DNA of 12,217 bases, from positions 1-12,217 of the forward strand of contig CAJWZI010000022.1 in the NCBI GenBank assembly GCA_913049615.1, given 5' to 3'. Source of the stretch: an uncultured Alphaproteobacteria bacterium (GTDB taxonomy: Bacteria > Pseudomonadota > Alphaproteobacteria > GCA-2731375). The position numbers and the translations under genes were made by a program. Shown one piece after another: positions 6,307-12,217 of the stretch; position 1 is the first letter of the stretch; each line of letters starts with the position of its first letter. The notes under the pieces are model-generated. The model ran no database searches and had not been told where the DNA came from. It worked only from the letters and a program-made list of their open reading frames with translations.

Positions 6307-6445
6307 ACTGCAATTTTTCAGATTATTTTCTTCATGCGCGCACGGCTAGCCTTATGCCGACGGAAGGAAATTGGCAAGGGAAGGTTGCTTGAGCAATTTT
6401 TCATCAATAAAACATTTGTAATTTAACATATTGAGGCTCGAAGAG
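6307..6445. promoter_or_regulatory. divergent intergenic region with a short inverted repeat
   Basis: This AT-rich gap lies between the divergent TerB/J-domain and hydantoinase genes and must carry promoters for both. A 12-nt inverted repeat TTGCT-TG-AGCAA is at 6385-6396. Towards the minus strand, TTGCCA (about 6369-6374) resembles a -35 box, but the best -10 (CATAAG) is only 15 nt away. No promoter is called with confidence. The repeat could be an operator half-site pair or chance. Confidence 0.3.
6433..6436 (+). promoter_or_regulatory. ribosome binding site of the hydantoinase/oxoprolinase gene
   Basis: GAGG lies 9 nt before the ATG at 6446. It overlaps an in-frame TTG at 6431 that could otherwise be taken as the start, and so favours the ATG. 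Confidence 0.6.
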
Positions 6446-9400
6446 ATGCCTGAAAAATGGAATTTCTGGATCGACCGTGGTGGCACTTTTACGGATATCG
6501 TCGCCCGCCGGCCCGATGCCGGTTATCTAAGTCATAAACTTCTGTCGGAGAATCCGGAGCAATACCCCGACGCAGCACTCCAGGGAATTCGTGACCTTTT
6601 AGGCGTGGACAAATCCGATCCCATCCCAACGGACCGCATCGCGTCCGTAAAAATGGGCACCACCGTGGGGACCAATGCCCTCCTGGAACGCAAGGGTGAC
6701 CGCACACTGCTAGTTACCAATAAAGGTTTCCGCGATGCCTTGCGTATCGGCTATCAGAATCGTCCACGCTTATTCGACCTGAACGTTCAATTGCCAGAGA
6801 TGCTGTACGAGCGGGTGATCGAGATTTCGGGACGTTACACGGCACAGGGCGAGGAAAGAATCCCAATCGACCTTGAAGAGGCCCGTGCTGGCCTGCAGGC
6901 AGCTTACGATCACGGCATTCGGTCGTGCGCCATCGTTTTCATTCACGGATATCGTTACACGACCCATGAAAAAGCCGTAGCTGAGATTGCATCAGACATC
7001 GGCTTCACACAGGTATCGACTTCGCACGATGTTAGTCCTCTGATGAAAATGGTTGGGCGCGGCGATACAACGGTTGTCGACGCCTATCTGTCACCAATTC
7101 TGCGCCGCTACGTGGACCAGGTCGCATCGGAGTTGGGCGATGCACAGTTGATGTTCATGCAATCCAACGGCGGCCTGACTGACGCCAGTCTGTTCCAAGG
7201 TAAGGATTGCATCCTGTCGGGACCGGCGGGCGGTGTGGTCGGCGCGGTACGCACGACGGCCATGGCGAATTTCGAGAAGATTATCGGCTTCGATATGGGC
7301 GGTACATCCACCGATGTCTCACACTATGCGGGCCACTTCGAACGAGCATTCGAAAGTGAAGTCGCAGGTGTCCGAATGCGGGCACCCATGATGCACATCC
7401 ACACTGTGGCCGCAGGCGGCGGCTCTATCCTACATTTCGACGGCGCCCGATTCACCGTGGGTCCGGATTCCGCCGGCGCCAATCCTGGTCCAGCCTGTTA
7501 TCGCCGCGGCGGGCCCTTAACGGTTACGGACTGTAATCTCATGTTAAACAAGCTAAACCCCGATTTCTTCCCCATGGTCTTTGGCCCCAAAGGTGACGAA
7601 CCGTTGAACCATGCCGTGGTGGTGGAAAAATTCAAAGACCTAGCAGACCAAATCACGGCAGCTGGTGGCGATCTGATGGCACCCGAAGCCGTCGCCGAAG
7701 GTTATTTAACAATTGCCGTTGAAAATATGGCCAATGCCATCAAGAAGATTTCAATTCAGCGGGGCTATGATGTTTCCGAATATGTCCTGAGTTCTTTTGG
7801 CGGCGCCGGCGGTCAACATGCCTGCCTGGTGGCTGACGCGCTCGGCATGAAGCAGGTGTTTTTGCATCCTTTGGCTGGCGTTCTCTCGGCCTATGGCATG
7901 GGATTAGCAGACGTGCGTGCCATGCGGGAGCAGGCAGTTGAGTCCATTTTGGATGATAAGCTGATAGTAGAATTGGAAGTCAGTCTGAACAAATTAGCGG
8001 CGATAGGTTTGGCAGAGTTAAAGAGCCAGGACATCGCAGATGACAGAATTTCGGTATTGCGCAAGGTACATATTCGCTATCAAGGCACAGATACAGCCCT
8101 GATGGTAAATTTCGGTAGCAAGGACGGCATCGTCCAGGCCTTCGAGGAGAAGCACCAACAGCAATTCGGTTTCATCGACCACACTAAGACGCATGTAGTC
8201 GAGGCCATATCCATTGAAGCCATTGGCGCAGGGGAACCAGTGGTGGACCTGCCATTAGATTCGACGTGCTGCGGACGGGTAGATACCATCCCGCCCTTGG
8301 CATTGGTCCAGGCCTATATGGGCGGTGAATATCGCAACACACCAGTGATCGACCGCAACCACTTACACCCGGGCGATACGATCACCGGCCCGGCCATCCT
8401 GCGCGAGGATACCGCCACTACTGTGATTGAGCCGGGCTGGCGAGGTGAGCTGACGGAGGTAGGACACTTCATCTTGACACGGATTCAGGCTCTGCCCAGA
8501 CGCACGGCCGTGGGGACGGAAGCCGATCCAATCATGCTGGAGATCTTCAACAACCTGTTCATGTCCATTGCCGAACAAATGGGTCTGGTCCTGGAAAAGA
8601 CCACCAATTCCGTAAACATCAAGGAGCGCCTCGATTTCTCCTGTGCGGTATTTGACCAGAACGGCGAGTTGATCGCGAATGCACCTCATATGCCTGTGCA
8701 TCTAGGCAGCATGGACGAATCCATTAAGGCAGTGATCCGCGCCCACAGGCAGGCCATGCGGCCCGGCGATGTCTTTGTCTTGAATGCTCCTTATAACGGC
8801 GGCACCCACTTGCCGGATGTCACCGTGATTACGCCGGTATTCGATGACGACAACGCCGGCGATCAGGCCCAGGTTTTGTTCTACGTAGCCTCGCGTGGTC
8901 ATCATGCAGAAATCGGCGGCATTAGCCCCGGTTCCATGCCGCCTTACAGTAAAAATGTCGAAGAAGAGGGTGTCCTGATCGACAATTTAAAGCTGGTGGA
9001 TAAAGGACGATTCTTGGAGCAAGAGATACGGGAAATATTGGCCTCGGGCAGGTATCCCTCTCGAAACCCGGACAGCAATATCGCGGATCTTAAGGCTCAG
9101 ATCGCTGCCTGCGAAAAGGGCGTGCAAGAATTGCGCCGCGTGGTGGAGCATTTTGGTCTGGCCGTGGTCCACGCCTACATGGGTCATGTCCAGGACAATG
9201 CCGAAGAATCCGTACGACGGGTAATCGAAGTGCTAAAATCCGGTTGTTTTGAATGCCCAATGGACGATGGCTCCAAGATCAAGGTGGAGATTTCAATCAA
9301 CCATGAGGAACGATCCGCCAAGATCGATTTCACCGGCACCTCGCCCCAGTTAGAAACCAATTTTAACGCGCCCACCGCCGTCAGCCGGGCGGCGGTCCTT

Positions 9401-10069
9401 TATGTCTTTAGGTCAATGGTGGAAGATGACATCCCTCTAAATTCAGGCTGTCTGAAGCCTATCGAACTAAAAATTCCCGACGACTGCATGTTAAATCCCA
9501 AATTTCCAGCAGCGGTTGTCGCAGGTAACGTGGAAACCTCACAAAATATCGTCGACTGTCTTTTTGGAGCTCTGGGTCAGTTGGCCGGCTGTCAGGGCAC
9601 CATGAACAACTTCACCTTCGGCAACGACGAACTGCAGTACTATGAAACTATATGCAGTGGCACCCCCGCCGGGCCTGGCTTCAACGGGACTGACGCAGTA
9701 CATGCCCACATGACGAACTCCCGCCTAACAGATCCAGAAATTTTGGAATGGCGCTTCCCGGTTTTGCTGGACGGCTTCGCTATTCGGCCCAATTCTGGGG
9801 GCAAGGGCCAGTATCACGGCGGCTCGGGCACATTGCGGCGTATCCGTTTCCTTCGTCCCATGACGGCCTCTATCCTATCCAGCCGGCGCAAGGTGGCACC
9901 CCATGGCCTAGCCGGTGGTGGCGACGGGGAAGCCGGGCGCTGTTGGATCGAGCGTACCGACGGTACCGGAGAGGAATTAAGCGGCTGCGATAGCACCGAA
10001 ATGGGGCCAGAGGATGTCTTCGTCATTCAGACGCCAACGGGTGGAGGATTTGGCGATGCAATTTCATGA
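6446..10069 (+). CDS. fused hydantoinase A/B protein, 5-oxoprolinase-like (ATP-dependent)
   Basis: A 1207-residue cytoplasmic enzyme with the A and B halves of the hydantoinase/oxoprolinase superfamily in one chain, as in eukaryotic-type 5-oxoprolinase (about 1290 residues), which opens 5-oxoproline to glutamate using ATP. The A half begins WNFWIDRGGTFTDIVARRPD (5-24), continues with MGTTVGTNALLERKG, the glycine-rich LSGPAGGVVGAVRTT, and the actin-like nucleotide-binding DMGGTSTD (283-290). The B half begins near residue 693 (DPIMLEIFNNLF) and carries NIKERLDFSCAVFD, HMPVHLGSM, GGTHLPDVTVI and ASRGHHAEIGGISPGSMPP, all close to 5-oxoprolinases. It ends with a GGKGQYHGGSGTLRRI segment and a Gly-rich tail. 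An N-methylhydantoinase or another lactam hydrolase is possible. It is the first gene of a plus-strand operon, and its TGA overlaps the next ATG (ATGA). Confidence 0.92.
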   Translation: MPEKWNFWIDRGGTFTDIVARRPDAGYLSHKLLSENPEQYPDAALQGIRDLLGVDKSDPIPTDRIASVKMGTTVGTNALLERKGDRTLLVTNKGFRDALRIGYQNRPRLFDLNVQLPEMLYERVIEISGRYTAQGEERIPIDLEEARAGLQAAYDHGIRSCAIVFIHGYRYTTHEKAVAEIASDIGFTQVSTSHDVSPLMKMVGRGDTTVVDAYLSPILRRYVDQVASELGDAQLMFMQSNGGLTDASLFQGKDCILSGPAGGVVGAVRTTAMANFEKIIGFDMGGTSTDVSHYAGHFERAFESEVAGVRMRAPMMHIHTVAAGGGSILHFDGARFTVGPDSAGANPGPACYRRGGPLTVTDCNLMLNKLNPDFFPMVFGPKGDEPLNHAVVVEKFKDLADQITAAGGDLMAPEAVAEGYLTIAVENMANAIKKISIQRGYDVSEYVLSSFGGAGGQHACLVADALGMKQVFLHPLAGVLSAYGMGLADVRAMREQAVESILDDKLIVELEVSLNKLAAIGLAELKSQDIADDRISVLRKVHIRYQGTDTALMVNFGSKDGIVQAFEEKHQQQFGFIDHTKTHVVEAISIEAIGAGEPVVDLPLDSTCCGRVDTIPPLALVQAYMGGEYRNTPVIDRNHLHPGDTITGPAILREDTATTVIEPGWRGELTEVGHFILTRIQALPRRTAVGTEADPIMLEIFNNLFMSIAEQMGLVLEKTTNSVNIKERLDFSCAVFDQNGELIANAPHMPVHLGSMDESIKAVIRAHRQAMRPGDVFVLNAPYNGGTHLPDVTVITPVFDDDNAGDQAQVLFYVASRGHHAEIGGISPGSMPPYSKNVEEEGVLIDNLKLVDKGRFLEQEIREILASGRYPSRNPDSNIADLKAQIAACEKGVQELRRVVEHFGLAVVHAYMGHVQDNAEESVRRVIEVLKSGCFECPMDDGSKIKVEISINHEERSAKIDFTGTSPQLETNFNAPTAVSRAAVLYVFRSMVEDDIPLNSGCLKPIELKIPDDCMLNPKFPAAVVAGNVETSQNIVDCLFGALGQLAGCQGTMNNFTFGNDELQYYETICSGTPAGPGFNGTDAVHAHMTNSRLTDPEILEWRFPVLLDGFAIRPNSGGKGQYHGGSGTLRRIRFLRPMTASILSSRRKVAPHGLAGGGDGEAGRCWIERTDGTGEELSGCDSTEMGPEDVFVIQTPTGGGFGDAIS

Positions 10070-10251
10070 GTAACACTCGGACCGTCTCCTCTGCCCATCT
10101 TGTTTCTAACGGTCCCACGGAATTGATTAGGTTTGAAATTGGCCTCGACATAGCCAACAATGCCTATAATCACTGGATCGTCCGGTGCACAGCTGCAACG
10201 GTACAGGATGGCCTCGACGAGCAGGCTGCCCGCTCCGCGGCATCACTGTAA
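10066..10251 (+). CDS. short ORF, possible internally deleted MarR-type regulator
   Basis: A 61-residue ORF coupled to the oxoprolinase gene by an ATGA overlap and ending 3 nt before the permease ATG. From memory, the start (SSAHLVSNGPTELIRFEIGLDIANNAYNHW in pieces: SSAHLVS, then RFEIGLDIANNAYNHWIVRC) resembles the N-terminus of a MarR-like winged-helix regulator family of about 170 residues. The last residues (DEQAARSAASL) resemble the same family's C-terminal helix. If that is right, the roughly 100-residue winged-helix core has been lost in frame, leaving both ends joined. No alignment could be run, so this is inference. The position within an operon and the intact frame do not exclude a small functional protein. 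No signal peptide or membrane helix is seen. Confidence 0.5.
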   Translation: MSNTRTVSSAHLVSNGPTELIRFEIGLDIANNAYNHWIVRCTAATVQDGLDEQAARSAASL

Positions 10252-10254
10252 TGG

Positions 10255-11148
10255 ATGGCTAACATGCCCGGCCTCCACCCGCTGGCACCAATCCTGCTGG
10301 CATTAAGTTCAGCCACTTTGTTTGCTATATCCATTCAGATTTTACATCAAGGTTTGCGCTATACTGATTCCGAAACTGGGTCACTGCTGCAGATTCTAGC
10401 AACTACAATTTGCTACTGGATATTAGCACCGTGGTTATTGGAAAGCTGGTATTGGCTCACGCCCGCCGCTTTGTTGTTTGCCGCCGTTGGACTGTTCAAG
10501 CCGTCGGTCTCGGCCAACGCCTCCATGCTAGGGCTCCACTACCTGGGGCCGACCCCAACCAGCACACTGGCAGCATCCTCACCTCTTTTTGCCGCTGCCT
10601 TTGGCGTTATGTTCCTTGACGAACGCCTGACGCTTCCCATTATCGTCGGTACTTTTGCAATCATGGCTGGATCCGTCACCTTAGCGCAAAATGGGCGGGG
10701 ACAGGCCCAGCGGGCCTGGCCACTGTGGGCCCTTGGCCTGCCACTTCTAGCTGCGTTCGTGCGGGCGAGCGGGGACGGCGTGACGAAATTCGCCATGGCG
10801 GAGCTGCCCAGCCCCTACTTCGCCGGGTTAGTGAGTTTTTCCGTCTCCTTAATCGTCGCCGTTTGCGTTTACGGAGCTCGCCATCGGACCTTGCCCCGAT
10901 TAGGAGTTCGATATGGAACTGGCTGGTACTTCCTGGCCGGCACCATAAACGCCATATCCGTTTTCTGCCTGAACAAGGCCCTGCAGCTTGGAGAATTAAT
11001 CGTTGTTGTCCCAATTGTATCGGCCTCTCCCTTTATAACGCTTTTGATCAGCATGATTTTCATCCGGCGGGAAAATATCACCCGCAACAGCCTTATAGCC
11101 GTCGTTTTGGTGGTGCCCGGCGTCGTAATGATTAGCCTAGGACGGTAA
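10255..11148 (+). CDS. EamA/DMT-family transporter
   Basis: An integral inner-membrane permease of the drug/metabolite transporter superfamily, usually a metabolite exporter or importer of unassigned substrate. The 297 residues hold about ten hydrophobic segments arranged as two EamA repeats, about 10-145 and 153-297. Repeat one ends with the signature SSPLFAAAFGVMFLDERLT (108-126), and repeat two has the matching VVPIVSASPFITLLISMIF (251-269). The basic cytoplasmic loop between the repeats (NGRGQAQR) fits the inside-positive rule. An alternative ATG lies at 10264. No clear Shine-Dalgarno site is seen, and the preceding stop is only 3 nt upstream, so translation is likely coupled. Operon position suggests transport of the oxoprolinase substrate or product, which is an inference. 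Confidence 0.9.
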   Translation: MANMPGLHPLAPILLALSSATLFAISIQILHQGLRYTDSETGSLLQILATTICYWILAPWLLESWYWLTPAALLFAAVGLFKPSVSANASMLGLHYLGPTPTSTLAASSPLFAAAFGVMFLDERLTLPIIVGTFAIMAGSVTLAQNGRGQAQRAWPLWALGLPLLAAFVRASGDGVTKFAMAELPSPYFAGLVSFSVSLIVAVCVYGARHRTLPRLGVRYGTGWYFLAGTINAISVFCLNKALQLGELIVVVPIVSASPFITLLISMIFIRRENITRNSLIAVVLVVPGVVMISLGR

Positions 11149-11153
11149 ATATC

Positions 11154-12080
11154 ATGCTATCCTTGAGCTTGAAATTCTTAACTGGTCACGCAACGAAGTT
11201 CCTTGCCTTTGGTGTTTTGACTGGCCTTTTTTTGCCGCACCTGGCTGACTTTCTGCGCCCGGCCTTGGCACCTACGATTTTCTTCAGTCTCATTCTTTCG
11301 CTACTGCGGCTTGATTTTAACGATGTCGTGGGGCAGTTACGCCGGCCCCTTTTGCTGATGTTGTTTACGGGGTTTGGCCTGTTTCTTTCCCCTGTCATTA
11401 TGTCCATCGTCGTGGACGCCATCCACCTGCCCACCGGATTGGCAATCGGGCTGGTGCTGATGGCCGCATCAGCCCCGATAATGACGGCGCCCACATTTGC
11501 TCTGATCTTGGGCTTAGAGGCTTCATTCGCAATTGCAGTGGTCGTGCTTAACCATATCTTGCTGCCGTTTACGCTGCCAGCCATGTCCCTTTGGCTGCTG
11601 AACCTGGAGATGCAGATCAGTCTCGGCGAATTCATGGGGCGCTTGTTATTGATGATCGGGGGCGGCTTCGCTGTTGCCATCATTTTAAAGCGTTTTGCGC
11701 TGACCCCGGTGCGCTTGCGTCATCACGCCCTGCATATTGATGGATTGGTAGTAGTCTGTTTGGTAGTCATCGCCATCGCAATCATGGCCGGCGTGACAGA
11801 AACATTTTTTGCCCGGCCAAAATTTGTCCTAATCACTATCGTGGCGGCATTCCTTGCGAACGTTACGCTTCAGATAATGGGCTCCCTAATCTTCTTGCCG
11901 GCAGGCCGGCGCACCGCATTTACGACCGGTCACATGGCTGGCAATTGTAATATGGCGCTAGTACTCGCAGTGCTAGCAGATAAGGCACAGGCAGATGTTG
12001 TGATATTTTTCGCCCTCGCGCAGCTTCCCATGTACATGCTGCCTATCATCGCCAACCGCATCTATCGCCGACTGTTGTGA
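11154..12080 (+). CDS. bile acid:sodium symporter (BASS/SBF)-like permease
   Basis: A 308-residue inner-membrane protein with about nine to ten hydrophobic segments. It fits the BASS/SBF fold, whose members carry organic anions, often with Na+. Features supporting this are ASAPIMTAPTFALILGLEAS (105-124, in the region of the first helix crossover), VVVLNHILLPFTLPAM (129-144), and GHMAGNCNMALVLAVL (259-274, second crossover with its Asn-rich motif). The length matches the family. The start ATG follows the EamA stop by 5 nt, with AGGA at 11139-11142 as a distant Shine-Dalgarno site, so the two permeases are in one operon. Two different permeases beside one hydrolase may mean uptake of a substrate and release of a product. 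The substrate is unknown, and distant ACR3- or AEC-type relatives are less likely. Confidence 0.78.
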   Translation: MLSLSLKFLTGHATKFLAFGVLTGLFLPHLADFLRPALAPTIFFSLILSLLRLDFNDVVGQLRRPLLLMLFTGFGLFLSPVIMSIVVDAIHLPTGLAIGLVLMAASAPIMTAPTFALILGLEASFAIAVVVLNHILLPFTLPAMSLWLLNLEMQISLGEFMGRLLLMIGGGFAVAIILKRFALTPVRLRHHALHIDGLVVVCLVVIAIAIMAGVTETFFARPKFVLITIVAAFLANVTLQIMGSLIFLPAGRRTAFTTGHMAGNCNMALVLAVLADKAQADVVIFFALAQLPMYMLPIIANRIYRRLL

Positions 12081-12097
12081 TTGCATATATTCGCCCG

Positions 12098-12217
12098 ATG
12101 CAAGCTGTTTTGGTCACAGGCGCATCGCGCGGCGCCGGACTTGAATTTGTACACCAGTGCGGTGCAGATGGCTGGCGCGTCTTCGCCTGCTGCCGCACGC
12201 CGGGACAAGCATCTGAA
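12098..12217 (+). CDS. short-chain dehydrogenase/reductase, N-terminal part (cut by window edge)
   Basis: The 40 visible residues start MQAVLVTGASRGAGLEFV and contain the SDR cofactor motif TGxxxGxG (Gly8, Gly12, Gly14). They continue with DGWRVFACCRTP (24-35), which is the second strand of the Rossmann fold and its cofactor-selecting end. The Arg after CC hints at NADP(H), but weakly. The pattern resembles the C-factor/sniffer-like SDR group. The ATG lies 17 nt after the BASS stop on the same strand, so the gene probably belongs to the hydantoinase operon. The catalytic Tyr-Lys pair lies beyond the window. Confidence 0.82.
   Translation, partial: MQAVLVTGASRGAGLEFVHQCGADGWRVFACCRTPGQASE

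Noticed and set aside
10067..10069. TGA at the end of the oxoprolinase gene as another selenocysteine codon.
   Set aside because: The frame soon meets another stop, no redox Cys lies nearby, and the family ends at this point. The stop is ordinary.
12088..12097. TTCGCCCG near 12091 matching the 3' part of the tRNA-Gly, as a possible att-site repeat of an island.
   Set aside because: The match is only about 8 nt, there is no integrase in the window, and the operon continues across the site.

Overview
The window looks like a piece of an alphaproteobacterial chromosome, possibly from a marine or environmental heterotroph. This rests on recognised gene families (CaiB/BaiF CoA-transferase, a fused hydantoinase/oxoprolinase, a TerB plus J-domain protein, MaoC, EamA and BASS permeases), moderate GC, compact operons with 4-nt overlaps, and an alphaproteobacterial-looking tRNA-Gly. 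The taxonomic call is an inference. If the selenoprotein call below is right, the organism also decodes UGA as selenocysteine.

Layout. Positions 1-2641 (minus strand) hold a three-gene run, transcribed right to left: a radical SAM enzyme, a class III CoA-transferase, and the N-terminal third of the TrkH potassium channel subunit, cut by the window edge. Positions 2642-2769 are a divergent gap. Positions 2770-5360 (plus strand) hold tRNA-Gly(CCC), a D-2-hydroxyacid dehydrogenase, a MaoC-like hot-dog protein and a threonine-aldolase-type PLP enzyme, all tightly spaced. Positions 5357-6306 (minus strand) hold a TerB/J-domain protein followed by a very small gene that conventional gene calling would miss. 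Positions 6307-6445 are a second divergent gap. Positions 6446-12217 (plus strand) hold a 1207-residue fused hydantoinase A/B (5-oxoprolinase-like) protein, a 61-codon ORF that looks like a gutted MarR-type regulator, an EamA permease, a BASS-type permease and the start of an SDR oxidoreductase.

The main discovery is at 5357-5569 on the minus strand: a 70-codon SelW-family (SelT/SelW/SelH, Rdx) gene with an in-frame TGA exactly where the redox motif CxxC/CxxU needs its second redox residue (Cys8-Met-Gln-UGA11). A GC-rich hairpin sits 21 nt downstream of the TGA, at the spacing expected of a bacterial SECIS element. The gene has a good Shine-Dalgarno site and lies 11 nt behind the TerB/J-domain gene. 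Its stop codon shares a CTAG with the stop of the convergent aldolase gene.

How the genes may work together. The plus-strand enzymes at 2868-5360 form a small, unassigned hydroxy-acid/hydroxy-amino-acid module. The 6446-12217 block reads as amide/lactam hydrolysis (5-oxoproline or a hydantoin-like substrate) coupled to two permeases and an oxidoreductase. Substrates for both blocks, and for the radical SAM/CoA-transferase pair, cannot be fixed from sequence alone.
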